This document shows, piece by piece, positions 35,709-44,332 of a stretch of 64,000 bases of DNA. The stretch covers positions 1-64,000 of the forward strand of contig CAZZIE010000003.1 of NCBI GenBank assembly GCA_964654185.1, written 5' to 3'. A model generated the notes under the pieces. It was not told the DNA's origin. It saw only the letters and a list, made by a program, of their open reading frames with translations, and ran no database searches. Position numbers and translations under genes: made by a program. This DNA is from CAYFQV01 sp964654185 (GTDB lineage: Bacteria > Spirochaetota > Spirochaetia > DSM-27196 > PWMO01). Numbering within the stretch: position 1 is the first letter of the stretch; every line of letters begins with the position of its first letter.

Positions 35709-36376
35709 ACCGCATTGTCGCCGTCACCGGTCACTACGGAAGCGGGAAGACGGAGTTCTCCGTGAACCTGGCGCTTCGACAGGCGGCGGTCGACGACAAG
35801 GTCGTCCTTGCGGATCTCGACATCGTCAATCCCTACTTCCGGTCCCGGGAGAAGCGGAGCCTCCTCGAAGCGGCGGGAGTTACCGTCATCGGCAGCAGCA
35901 CCGGCAGCGACACCGGCGTCGATGTTCCCGCCCTCTCGCCGGCGGTGTACGGCGCCCTCCAGGACCGGAACGCCCGGGCCATTCTCGACGTCGGCGGTGA
36001 CGCCCCGGGGGCTCGCCTCCTCGGCCGCTACCGCCGCTACTTCACCGAGGGCGAGCACGATCTCCTCGTTGTGGTGAACACCTCCCGACCGGAAACGCGG
36101 GACGCCGACGGCGTTCTGGCGCACATTGCCGCGATTGAAGAAGCCTCCGGCCTGAAGGCCACGGGACTCATCAACAACACCCACATGATCGAGTTCACCC
36201 AGGTCTATCACCTCGAGCAGGGCGATGAGGTCTGCCGCCGCGTCGGCGCGGAACTCGGAATACCGGTGCGCTTTCTTGCAGCGCGGGAGCAGCTTCTCGC
36301 CGGTCTGCCGGAGGAGTTGCACGGAGAACGCATTGGAGTCCGCATGCATCTGCGCGAGTCGTGGATGTACGCATAA
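35705..36376 (+). CDS. P-loop ATPase (MinD/CobQ-like) embedded in the operon
   Basis: 223 residues. A deviant Walker A motif (VTGHYGSGKTEFSVNLAL) is followed by VVLADLDIVNPYFRSREK and ILDVGGDAPGARLLGRY, the layout of the SIMIBI class (MinD, CobQ, Mrp). It overlaps buk as GTGA and precedes the ferredoxin gene by 11 bases, so it is certainly co-expressed. The role is unknown: it could help load Fe-S clusters or cofactor into the oxidoreductase, or sort the complex. No cysteine pair typical of Fe-S carriers is seen. Confidence 0.82.
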   Translation: MNRIVAVTGHYGSGKTEFSVNLALRQAAVDDKVVLADLDIVNPYFRSREKRSLLEAAGVTVIGSSTGSDTGVDVPALSPAVYGALQDRNARAILDVGGDAPGARLLGRYRRYFTEGEHDLLVVVNTSRPETRDADGVLAHIAAIEEASGLKATGLINNTHMIEFTQVYHLEQGDEVCRRVGAELGIPVRFLAAREQLLAGLPEELHGERIGVRMHLRESWMYA

Positions 36377-36387
36377 AGGAGAACGGT

Positions 36388-36612
36388 ATGGCACGAGCGA
36401 GGGGAGTGGTGACGTTCGACACCGATCGATGCAAGGGCTGTGAGCTCTGCGTCTCGGTCTGTCCCGTCGACATCGTCATGATTGATACCGAGCACATCAA
36501 CAAGAAGGGCTACCACCCGGCCACAGTGAGTGATCCGGACAAGTGCATTGCCTGCGGCAACTGCGCCCTCATGTGCCCGGACGTGGTGATTCGCGTCGAA
36601 CGCGTGGCCTGA
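36388..36612 (+). CDS. 2x[4Fe-4S] ferredoxin subunit of the 2-oxoacid oxidoreductase
   Basis: 74 residues with two classical clusters: CKGCELCVSVCP (Cys15, 18, 21, 25) and CIACGNCALMCP (Cys53, 56, 59, 63). It serves as the delta-type electron-transfer subunit of the vor/kor complex encoded next. AAAGGAG precedes ATG 36388; an upstream GTG frame is rejected for lack of a site. Confidence 0.9.
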   Translation: MARARGVVTFDTDRCKGCELCVSVCPVDIVMIDTEHINKKGYHPATVSDPDKCIACGNCALMCPDVVIRVERVA

Positions 36613-36702
36613 GACGCGGCCGCGCAGGCTCGCGGGCGCAGGTGCGTACGGACGCGCCGCCACGTGGGCGCGCGGGCACGACACCGCCGAAAGGAGGCGA
36701 GA

Positions 36703-37782
36703 ATGGCAGGAACTGCAACGGACACAAAGGTCCTCATGAAGGGGAACGAGGCGATCGGCGCCGCCGCAATCAGGGGCGGCTGCCGCTACTTCTTCGGGTA
36801 CCCGATAACGCCGCAAAACGAGATCCCGGAGTACATGTCCCGGGAGCTCCCGAAGGTAGGCGGAGTCTTCCTTCAGGCGGAGAGTGAGATTGCCGCGATC
36901 AACATGGTGTACGGCGCCGCGGGAGCCGGGGCGCGGGTCATGACCTCCAGCTCCTCCCCGGGGATCTCCCTGAAGCAGGAGGGAATCAGCTACATCGTCG
37001 GGAGTGAGGTCCCCTGCGTCATTGTGAACATGATGCGCGGCGGCCCCGGTCTCGGCGGCATCCAGCCTGCCCAGAGCGACTACTTCCAGTCCACCCGGGG
37101 GGGCGGCAACGGCGACTACTCCATGATCGTTCTCGCTCCTTCGAGCGTACAGGAAGCCGCGGACATGATGACCGAGGCCTTCGATCTGGCGGACCTCTAC
37201 CGCAATCCGGTCATGCTCCTCGGTGACGGTATGATCGGTCAGATGATGGAGCCCGTCGAGTTCCGGGATCCCCCGAAGCGAGAACTTCCGTCGAAGGAGT
37301 GGGCCACCACCGGTACCGGAGGAAGGCGCGCGCCCAACATCATCACCAGCCTGAGACTCGATCCCGCAGCGCTCGAGAAGCTCAACCAGGAGCTCCAGGC
37401 CAAATACGCGGTCATGCGGGAGCAGGAGGTGCGGTACGAGCTCTTCCACGTCGAAGACGCCGAGATCGTCTTCGTTGCCTACGGGACGGCAAGCCGGATC
37501 GTGAAGAACGTGGTGCAGACGCTTCGCGGCGAGGGCGTCAAGGCCGGGCTGCTGCGGCCGATCACCCTGTGGCCCTTCCCGGTGCAGGGCTTCGATGAGC
37601 TCCCATCATCGGTGCGCGCCCTCTTCACCGTCGAGATGAGCCACGGCCAGATGGTGGACGACGTGCGGATTGCCGCGAACGGACGGTGGCCGGTAGGCTT
37701 CCACGGCCGGTCCGGCGGGATGTTACCCGTCGAGGCGGACATCCACGCCGCAGCCACCGCGATGCTCGAGGAGGTGCACTAA
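36703..37782 (+). CDS. vorB: 2-oxoacid:ferredoxin oxidoreductase alpha subunit (VorB-like)
   Basis: 359-residue alpha subunit (pyrimidine-binding and domain II). It begins KVLMKGNEAIGAAAIRGGCRYFFGYPITPQNEIPEY, with the conserved AESEIAAINMVYGAAGAGARVMTSSSSPGISLKQEGISY. Most similar in pattern to the 3-methyl-2-oxobutanoate (branched-chain) VorB branch, supported by the flanking butyrate kinase and phosphotransbutyrylase genes; KorA is the alternative. AAAGGAGG precedes ATG 36703. The stop overlaps the next start by one base. Confidence 0.9.
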   Translation: MAGTATDTKVLMKGNEAIGAAAIRGGCRYFFGYPITPQNEIPEYMSRELPKVGGVFLQAESEIAAINMVYGAAGAGARVMTSSSSPGISLKQEGISYIVGSEVPCVIVNMMRGGPGLGGIQPAQSDYFQSTRGGGNGDYSMIVLAPSSVQEAADMMTEAFDLADLYRNPVMLLGDGMIGQMMEPVEFRDPPKRELPSKEWATTGTGGRRAPNIITSLRLDPAALEKLNQELQAKYAVMREQEVRYELFHVEDAEIVFVAYGTASRIVKNVVQTLRGEGVKAGLLRPITLWPFPVQGFDELPSSVRALFTVEMSHGQMVDDVRIAANGRWPVGFHGRSGGMLPVEADIHAAATAMLEEVH

Positions 37783-38633
37783 TGCCTGTGGTATTCGAAC
37801 GAACGAAGGGACTCACCCAGAAAGAGACCCACTACTGTCCCGGGTGTACCCACGGGATCATTCACCGCCTCGTGGGCGAGGTGCTCGAAGAGATGAACCT
37901 GCTCGGCAACGCAATCGGGGTTGCTCCGGTAGGGTGCGCAGTCTTCGCGTACAACTACTTCAACTGCGACATGCACGAAGCCGCTCACGGCCGCGCCCCC
38001 GCCATGGCGACGGGGATCAAACGGGTGCATCCCGAAAACACCATATTCACCTATCAGGGTGACGGCGACCTCGCCTCCATCGGCACTGCGGAGATCGTCC
38101 ACGCCGCCCACCGCGGCGAGAACATCACCGTCGTCTTTGTGAACAACGCGATCTACGGCATGACCGGCGGGCAGATGGCACCGACCACCATGGTGGGACA
38201 GCGTACAACGACATCGCCGCTCGGGCGGGATCCGAAGCATGCGGGCTATCCCATTCGCATCTCAGAGATGCTCGCCACCATCAACGGGGCGGCCTTCATT
38301 GAGCGCGTCTCGGTGCACAATCCCGCGCATGTGCGAAAGGCGAAGAAGGCGATTCACAAGGCCTTCGAGTGTCAGCAGAACAGGCAGGGCTTCTCCATGG
38401 TGGAGGTGCTTTCCACCTGTCCAACCAACTGGGGCATGACGCCGGTGGAGGCACTCGGCTGGCTGCGGGAGACCATGATTCCCTACTATCCCCTCGGCAA
38501 CTTCCGCAGCCCGGAGGCGACCGCCGCCGCATCTCCCGCGACGGCGAGCACGACGGCGACGGCGGGAACGCCGGCGGGCTCGAGGACCGGCGCAACGCCC
38601 GGCGCGGTGCGACACCACGCAGAGGAGGAGTGA
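37782..38633 (+). CDS. 2-oxoacid:ferredoxin oxidoreductase beta (TPP-binding) subunit
   Basis: 283 residues. YCPGCTHGIIHRLVGEVLEE and the thiamin-diphosphate motif GDGDLASIGTAEIVHAAHRGENITVVFVNN (about 95-124) identify the TPP-binding subunit. From about residue 242 the protein ends in a low-complexity Ala/Thr/Ser/Gly tail not expected in the family. It starts within the vorB stop codon, so the subunits are coupled. The complex would decarboxylate branched-chain 2-oxoacids to acyl-CoA with reduction of ferredoxin. Confidence 0.9.
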   Translation: MPVVFERTKGLTQKETHYCPGCTHGIIHRLVGEVLEEMNLLGNAIGVAPVGCAVFAYNYFNCDMHEAAHGRAPAMATGIKRVHPENTIFTYQGDGDLASIGTAEIVHAAHRGENITVVFVNNAIYGMTGGQMAPTTMVGQRTTTSPLGRDPKHAGYPIRISEMLATINGAAFIERVSVHNPAHVRKAKKAIHKAFECQQNRQGFSMVEVLSTCPTNWGMTPVEALGWLRETMIPYYPLGNFRSPEATAAASPATASTTATAGTPAGSRTGATPGAVRHHAEEE

Positions 38634-38635
38634 GC

Positions 38636-39304
38636 ATGGAAACCAGAATCATCTGCGCAGGCTTCGGCGGCCAGGGCATCATGTCCATGGGTCGCCTCAT
38701 TGCCTACACCGGCATGAAGAACGGCAGGGAAGTCTCCTGGCTCCCGTCGTACGGACCGGAGATGCGCGGCGGCACCGCCAACTGCCACGTCATTGTTGCG
38801 GACAACCCCATTGCCTCCCCCGTCGTTTCCGGCAACGCCGACGCCGTGGTCGCCATGAACCTCCCGTCAATGCGCAAGTTCGAAGCGGAGCTCACCGGTG
38901 CAGCGGGTACCGCGGGTACAACGGGTACCGCGGGTGCGCAGGGTGCAGGAGAGGCGCGCCCGGGAATCCTTCTGTACAACTCCTCCCTGATCGAGGAAAA
39001 GCCGGAACGGGAGGATGTCATTGTGCTGCCCATCCCTGCCACGGACGTGGCCGGAGCGCTGGGAAACACAAAGGTTGCGAACATGGTCATGCTCGGCGCC
39101 TTCCTGGCGGCGACGCAGATCTTCACCCGCGACCAGATCATCGAGTCCCTCAAGAGGGTCTTCGGTTCCGCGAAGGACCAGTTCCTGCCGCTCAACACCG
39201 ACGCCCTGGACAAGGGCCTCGCCCTTGTCAGCGAGGAGCAGTTACGGCCCGGCGCTCACGACTCCGAGAAGCCGGGCGCGCGCCAGGAGAAGCACACGGT
39301 ATGA
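38636..39304 (+). CDS. 2-oxoacid:ferredoxin oxidoreductase gamma subunit
   Basis: 222-residue gamma subunit: IICAGFGGQGIMSMGRLIAYTGMKNGREVSWLPSYGPEMRGGTANCHVIV and DVAGALGNTKVANMVMLGAFLA are hallmarks. An Ala/Gly/Thr-rich insertion of about 20 residues (near 88-108), encoded by five 9-bp repeats at 38900-38944, interrupts the domain. AGAGGAGGAG precedes ATG 38636. The end overlaps ptb by four bases. Confidence 0.9.
   Translation: METRIICAGFGGQGIMSMGRLIAYTGMKNGREVSWLPSYGPEMRGGTANCHVIVADNPIASPVVSGNADAVVAMNLPSMRKFEAELTGAAGTAGTTGTAGAQGAGEARPGILLYNSSLIEEKPEREDVIVLPIPATDVAGALGNTKVANMVMLGAFLAATQIFTRDQIIESLKRVFGSAKDQFLPLNTDALDKGLALVSEEQLRPGAHDSEKPGARQEKHTV
38900..38944. repeat. 9-bp tandem repeat inside the gamma-subunit gene
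   Basis: Five units of a 9-bp sequence ending in GGGT (for example ACCGCGGGT twice), in frame, encoding an Ala/Gly/Thr-rich insertion. Confidence 0.8.
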
Positions 39305-40218
39305 GCGCGGGCATGACCGACTTCAGCAGCCTGTACGAGCGGGCGCGCACCGGCACTCCCCGGCGGGTGGCGGTTGCCTGCGCCCAGGACGAGGAGGTCC
39401 TCCGTGCCGTCTCCCGGGCGGAGGAGCTCGGCCTCGCGGAGGGTATCCTGGTAGGCGACGCCGACGAGATTCGCCGCATCGCCGACTCCCTCGCCTATGA
39501 GGTGCCGGCAGACCGGATTGTCCACGCGCCCGATCCGGCCGAGGCTGCCGAACGCGCCGTCAGGATCGTATCCGGGAACGATGCCGACGGGCTCGGCGCC
39601 GACGTCCTCATGAAGGGCCTCGTGGACACCTCGGTCATCATGAAGGCCGTCCTCAACTCCGAATGGGGTCTGCGGGGCGTGCGGGTGCTGAGCCACGTTG
39701 CCCTCTTTGAGGTCCCGGGCTATCCGCGCCTCCTTTTCCTGAGTGATGCAGCCATGAACATTGCGCCGGATCTGGACCACAAGAAGCAGATCCTCCTCAA
39801 TGCCGTGGAGGTAGCTCAAGGTGTCGGCATCTCGAACCCCAACGTCGCCATCCTTGCGGCGAAGGAGAAGGCCGACGCCAAAATGCCGGCAACCATCGAG
39901 GCGGAGCGCTTGGCGGAGATGAACGCCTCCGGCGAGATCACGGGCTGCACCGTGGGTGGGCCCTTTGCCCTGGACAACGCCGTTTCCCCGGAGGCGGCGC
40001 ACCACAAAGGTGTGTCCCACCCCGGCGCGGGCCGGGCGGACATCCTCATTGCACCGGACATTGAAGCGGCAAACATCCTGTACAAAGCCCTCGTGTTCCT
40101 GGCGGGCGCCCGGAACGCAGGCATCATCGTGGGGGCGCGCAAGCCGATCGTCCTCACCTCCCGCGCAGACTCCGACGAGACCAAACTCAACTCGATAGCT
40201 CTGGCAGTAATGGCCTGA
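39301..40218 (+). CDS. ptb: Phosphate butyryltransferase (phosphotransbutyrylase)
   Basis: 305-residue acyl-CoA to acyl-phosphate transferase. Features are VAVACAQDEEVLRAVSRAEELGLAEGILVGD at the N-terminus, DVLMKGLVDTSVIMKAVLN near 101, LFLSDAAMNIAPDLDHKKQILLNAVEVA near 145 and GADILIAPDIEAANILYKALVFLAGARNAGIIVGAR-type sequence near 245-275. ATG overlaps the gamma-subunit stop as ATGA. With buk it conserves thioester energy as ATP. Last gene of the operon. Confidence 0.92.
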   Translation: MSAGMTDFSSLYERARTGTPRRVAVACAQDEEVLRAVSRAEELGLAEGILVGDADEIRRIADSLAYEVPADRIVHAPDPAEAAERAVRIVSGNDADGLGADVLMKGLVDTSVIMKAVLNSEWGLRGVRVLSHVALFEVPGYPRLLFLSDAAMNIAPDLDHKKQILLNAVEVAQGVGISNPNVAILAAKEKADAKMPATIEAERLAEMNASGEITGCTVGGPFALDNAVSPEAAHHKGVSHPGAGRADILIAPDIEAANILYKALVFLAGARNAGIIVGARKPIVLTSRADSDETKLNSIALAVMA

Positions 40219-40339
40219 GGTGCCGACAATGGGAAGCGTGGGCGTAAGCCCGTAATCGGGGCGGCGTTCCGGCAATCCGGGCGCCGACCGCGCGAGAGCG
40301 GGCTTCCCCGGCTGAACGGTCTGTGGAGTCTGTAAAAAC

Positions 40340-42070
40340 GTGGTGAATCGTAGCTTTCACATTCGGATTCTGTACCTCTCCGGGTATGCGATCCCGGTTG
40401 GGATCGTTGCCGCTCTGGCGGCGGTCGGATTTCGCTATCTGATCGCGCTCGTGGGAAATCTCCTCTTCATGGGCGATCTCTCCTTCGCCATGGACATGCA
40501 GGACGCCATTGCCAGCCGCTGGGGCGCCGCCGTCGTCATTATCCCGGCAATCGGCATCTTCCTGGCGAGCCTGATTACCCGTCGCCTCGCACCGGAGGCG
40601 CGGGGCCACGGTGTGCCGGAAGTCATGTACGCCGTCGTGGAGGACGGCGGCCGAATACGCCCGGTCGTCTCCTTCGTGAAGCTCATCGCCTCGGCCCTGA
40701 CCATCGGCTCCGGCGGCTCCGCCGGCACCGCCGGCCCGATCATCCAGATGGGCGCCGGCTTCGGCTCCAGCGTCGCCCAGCTCCTCAAGCTCTCGCCCCG
40801 AGAGGTAATCATCCTCGTCGGCGCCGGCGTGGCCGGATCGGTCGCAGCAACCTTCAACGCGCCGATCGGCGGACTCTTCTTCGCCATTGAGCTGATTCTG
40901 CCCGAGTACAGCCTCATGACCATCATGCCCCTGGTGGTGGCGTCTATCGTTGCAACGCATATTGCCGGCCTGCTCCTGGGCGGGGCCGCAACGCTCCCAA
41001 TTCCGACGTACACCCTGGTTTCTTCGGCGGAGTTCCCGATCTACATTGTCCTGGGATTCCTGGCAGCCCTTGCGGCGGTGGCGTACATCAAGGGGCTCTA
41101 CGGCGCGCAGAACATCTTCAACCGGTTACGTATTCATCCGCAGTTCAAGGCGGTGATCGGCGGCGTTTCGGTCGGGCTCATGGGGCTGGGGATCTTCCTC
41201 CTCTCCGGGCGCTACCACGTCTTCGGTGTCGGCTTCCCCTTCATCGCGTCCATCCTCACGGGAGAGCACTTCGCCCTGCCCCTTCTGTTACTGCTCGTGG
41301 TGGCCAAGATCATTGCCAACGGGATAACCCTGGCCTCAGGCGGCTCCGGCGGCGTCTTCGCGCCCTCCCTCTTCGTCGGCGCGGCGGTGGGAGCCGCGGT
41401 CGGGCAGGTCGCCAACACGCTCTTTCCGGAGATCACCGCTCCGGCGTCCGCGTACGCCCTGGTCGGCATGGCCGCGGTGCTCGCAGGTACGACCGGCGGG
41501 ACGGTAACGGCGATCACCATTACCTTTGAGCTCACCCGGAACTACGAGATCATGCTCCCCCTCATGCTGAGCGTGGTGATTGCGCACTTCGCGAGCCAGG
41601 CGATTGAACCGCAGACAATCTACACGAAGAAGCTGAGCCGCAGGGGCATCTACATCGATCACGACAAGATCGGCAGCCTCTTCAAGATCACGCCGGTTCG
41701 GGAAGTTACCCAGGAAGCCCTCGTCGCGCTTGCCCCGCATAACACCGTGTCGGATGCCATCAGAGTACTGGCGCAGGAGAATCTGGACAGCGTGCCGGTC
41801 ATCTCGGACGGCCGGGTCCTGGGAATCGTTGCATACCGTGATGTCTTCGACAGTCCGCCGGACGACCACATTGCGCACCACTACCGCGCCGTAGACATCT
41901 CGATTCCCGGCAGTACCGACTCCCTACGCGCCATGGAGAAGATGGCCCGGGAGCACTGCAATATCCTGGTAGTGACTCAGGGCGACGAGATCGTGGGATA
42001 TGTAACGAGGAGCGTGATCATGCAGGCCTACTTCGAAAAGCGGGACCTGGAGCTGCACAGCGGAAACTGA
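40340..42070 (+). CDS. ClC-family chloride channel with C-terminal CBS pair
   Basis: 576 residues: a ClC transmembrane domain (1-430) and two CBS domains (about 455-500 and 515-570). ClC signatures are GHGVPEV near 89, GSGGSAGTAGPIIQMG (124-139), NAPIGGLFFAIEL near 173 and GSGGVFAPSLFVG near 335. The gating glutamate of GREGP is replaced (GTAGP, Ala131), and the second acidic position of the usual IEE is Leu185, so proton-coupled exchange is unlikely and a passive channel is inferred. It starts at GTG 40340 or 40343. No fluoride-riboswitch-like leader is evident. Confidence 0.85.
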   Translation: MVNRSFHIRILYLSGYAIPVGIVAALAAVGFRYLIALVGNLLFMGDLSFAMDMQDAIASRWGAAVVIIPAIGIFLASLITRRLAPEARGHGVPEVMYAVVEDGGRIRPVVSFVKLIASALTIGSGGSAGTAGPIIQMGAGFGSSVAQLLKLSPREVIILVGAGVAGSVAATFNAPIGGLFFAIELILPEYSLMTIMPLVVASIVATHIAGLLLGGAATLPIPTYTLVSSAEFPIYIVLGFLAALAAVAYIKGLYGAQNIFNRLRIHPQFKAVIGGVSVGLMGLGIFLLSGRYHVFGVGFPFIASILTGEHFALPLLLLLVVAKIIANGITLASGGSGGVFAPSLFVGAAVGAAVGQVANTLFPEITAPASAYALVGMAAVLAGTTGGTVTAITITFELTRNYEIMLPLMLSVVIAHFASQAIEPQTIYTKKLSRRGIYIDHDKIGSLFKITPVREVTQEALVALAPHNTVSDAIRVLAQENLDSVPVISDGRVLGIVAYRDVFDSPPDDHIAHHYRAVDISIPGSTDSLRAMEKMAREHCNILVVTQGDEIVGYVTRSVIMQAYFEKRDLELHSGN

Positions 42071-42101
42071 CGCGCCGCCGCGACGAGCCGTAACGGGCGC
42101 G

Positions 42102-42590
42102 CTACTCGCCGTCGAGGTCCGTCGGCGCCAGACGCGCCTCGATCGTCTCTCCCGGCGCCAGGACAATGTCCTCGAATTCTGTACGCCGCCGCACTTCTCC
42201 CATGAGGCCACGGAAGTTCTCGAACTCATCCGGAATTGTGATGAGGCGGTCCCGACCTTCGTCGTAGATAAACACCACGGGCCGGTCCTTCTTGTTCCGA
42301 GGCACCGCATACCCGGCGCGACTGATGTCGTCCCAGGCGAACTCGCGCGTCCCGATGCCGGCGTGCTCAATGGTGATCCCTTCCTCGGTGGTGGTTACCC
42401 TGCTCTGGAGCTGTGCGCGAAGGTGGCGATAGGACTGGTAGTCCAGGTAGCCCACGACCACGAGGGCAATGACGCCGGCAATGGACATGCCGATCGCGAA
42501 GAGCACCACTACCAGAAGCGCCGCAGCGACCATGAAGACAATGAGCAGAACCATCCGCGGATTGGACTTGAAGGTGATCTGGTAAGTCAT
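42102..42590 (-). CDS. Small membrane protein with PH-like C-terminal domain
   Basis: 162 residues. Two N-terminal hydrophobic helices (VLLIVFMVAAALLVVVLFAIGMSIAGVIALVVVGYL) precede a beta-rich cytosolic domain (VTTTEEGITIEHAGIGTREFAWDDISRAGYAVPRNKKDRPVVFIY) reminiscent of bacterial PH-like or YcxB-type domains. That likeness is inferred. GGGAGA precedes ATG 42590. The start overlaps the stop of the amidohydrolase gene by four bases, so the two form an operon. Confidence 0.65.
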   Translation of the reverse strand: MTYQITFKSNPRMVLLIVFMVAAALLVVVLFAIGMSIAGVIALVVVGYLDYQSYRHLRAQLQSRVTTTEEGITIEHAGIGTREFAWDDISRAGYAVPRNKKDRPVVFIYDEGRDRLITIPDEFENFRGLMGEVRRRTEFEDIVLAPGETIEARLAPTDLDGE

Positions 42591-44149
42591 GTTTTCTCCC
42601 ACTCGTACACGATATCACCGTTGAGCACGGTCATCTCCACGGACGTGTTGCCGATAACTGCAGGATTGCAGCGCGTGATGTCGGTGTCCAGGACCGCGAA
42701 GTCCGCAAGCTTGCCTCTGGTAATGCTGCCTTTCTCGTGCTCCATGAACTCGGCATAGGCGCTCTCGAGGGTATACGCCCGCAGCGCTTCGAGGGGGGTG
42801 ATGCTGTGTTTAGGATCCCGGTTGACCGCCATGTGAATGGCGTAGAGCGGATCAAAGGACGCCTCACCGGGAATGTCGGAACCGAAAGAGAGATGGACGC
42901 CCCCGTCGATGAGGCGGCGATACGGGTACGCTTCGGCGGCTCGCTTCTCACCCAGGATACCGATGTCCTTGTCGGGATCCGCCATGGCGTGAGGTTGCGC
43001 GGCAATGAGGATGCCGAGATCCCGAAGCCGTGGAACGTCCTCGGGCCGAACCAGCTGGGCGTGTTCGAGTCGCAGCCGCAGACCGGTGACGTAGGGGCGT
43101 CGTTCCCGCACTCGCTCGACAGCGCTGACGAACTCCTGTACCGCCCGGTCCCCAATGGCGTGGAAGGCGCCCTGTCGGCGTCGCCGCGCCAGGAAGTCGA
43201 CGATCTCTTCGAAGCGCTCCGGCCCACCGATGGGCGTGCCGAAGTTGGCCGGCTCACCGGCATAGGGCGCCGTCATCCACGCCGTCCTGGTGGAAAAGGT
43301 GCCGTCGAGAAAGTACTTCCACGGCCCCCTCCTGACCCACTGCTGATCGAAGCGCCACAACTGAAAGAGGCGGGCCATGAACGGACTGGGTCCGTAAGCC
43401 CAGCAGGTGAAACGGCACGTCAGATCGCCCCGCCGCCTCATCCGGTTGAGATGGGTCAGCGTCGTCGGGATCCAGGTGTTGTCCTGAACCGACGTGATCC
43501 CGTGACTGCGAAACTCCCGGAGCGCCGACCCGAGGTACTGCCGGCTCAGCTTGCGGTTCAGGTGCATCTTGATGAAGCGCTTGTTGTGATACCCGCTGAT
43601 CGCCGTGTCGTAGAGGATCCCGGTGAGCTCACCACTTGCATCCTTGACGATGGTGCCGCCGCTGGGATTCGGTGTGTCCCTGTTGATCCCGAGCTTCTCC
43701 AGCATCCGGGTGTTCACCCACGCCCCGTGTCCCGAGAACTGAATGAGGACGACCGGGTTGTTCGGAAAGGCCTCGTCCAGCATGTCCTTGTGCGGATTGG
43801 GGCAACTCGGGTAGTCCCAGCCGTGACCGACGATGAGCCGCCCCGGTGTCGGGTTCGGATAGTGCTGCGCAAGCTTCGCAATGATCTCCCGCTCGTTGAG
43901 GCCGGCAAGATCGATCTGTGAGCTCACATCCCCCATGACGAGGGCGTGCACATGGTTGTCGTTGAACCCGGGCACAACGGTGCGACCGCCGAGGTCGTGG
44001 CGCTCCGCCCCCTCCCCGGCAAGGCGCGTCGCCTCCTCAGTCGAACCCACGAAGGCAAAGCGGTTCCCCCGCACCACCGCGGCCTCGGCGGCGGGCCGCT
44101 CGTCGTCCACGGTGATGATGCGGGCGTTGGTAAAGACCTTCGTTTTCAC
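42587..44149 (-). CDS. Amidohydrolase of the YtcJ-like (DUF4440-free) family
   Basis: 520-residue metal-dependent hydrolase. N-terminal strand domain KVFTNARIITVDDERPAAEAAVVRGNRFAFVG. Metal motif VVPGFNDNHVHALVMG (His-x-His near residue 70). LEHAQLVRPEDVPRLRDLGILIAAQPH near 365 and FGSDIPGEASFDPLYAIHMAV near 425 (metal Asp). The pattern is typical of the YtcJ group, often annotated as exoenzyme or amidohydrolase of uncertain substrate. GTG 44149 is the likely start; longer frames lack a site. Divergent from psuG. Confidence 0.85.
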   Translation of the reverse strand: MKTKVFTNARIITVDDERPAAEAAVVRGNRFAFVGSTEEATRLAGEGAERHDLGGRTVVPGFNDNHVHALVMGDVSSQIDLAGLNEREIIAKLAQHYPNPTPGRLIVGHGWDYPSCPNPHKDMLDEAFPNNPVVLIQFSGHGAWVNTRMLEKLGINRDTPNPSGGTIVKDASGELTGILYDTAISGYHNKRFIKMHLNRKLSRQYLGSALREFRSHGITSVQDNTWIPTTLTHLNRMRRRGDLTCRFTCWAYGPSPFMARLFQLWRFDQQWVRRGPWKYFLDGTFSTRTAWMTAPYAGEPANFGTPIGGPERFEEIVDFLARRRRQGAFHAIGDRAVQEFVSAVERVRERRPYVTGLRLRLEHAQLVRPEDVPRLRDLGILIAAQPHAMADPDKDIGILGEKRAAEAYPYRRLIDGGVHLSFGSDIPGEASFDPLYAIHMAVNRDPKHSITPLEALRAYTLESAYAEFMEHEKGSITRGKLADFAVLDTDITRCNPAVIGNTSVEMTVLNGDIVYEWEKT

Positions 44150-44187
44150 GAGGACAAACCTATCGGTGCCCGACAGGCCGGTCAAGC

Positions 44188-44235
44188 ACGAGCCCGCAAG
44201 GGCGTGAGCCCACAAGGGCACGAGCCCGCGCGGGC
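44188..44235. repeat. Three tandem 16-bp units, each a small hairpin
   Basis: ACGAGCCCGCAAGGGC, GTGAGCCCACAAGGGC and ACGAGCCCGCGCGGGC lie head to tail at 44188-44203, 44204-44219 and 44220-44235. Each folds as GCCC-N4-GGGC. They occupy the divergent promoter region between the amidohydrolase and psuG. Confidence 0.75.
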
Positions 44236-44332
44236 GCCCGCAGATCCGCACAGCCCGTAGACCAGGCCGGGGGCGTCGCCGTACACTGGGATCCGCAGCG
44301 AGTGACGCACAGACCATATCGAGGAGTACCCA

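Noticed and set aside
40219..40339. Fluoride riboswitch before the ClC gene
   Set aside because: The leader lacks the conserved pseudoknot sequences of that riboswitch; only ordinary GC-rich inverted repeats are visible.
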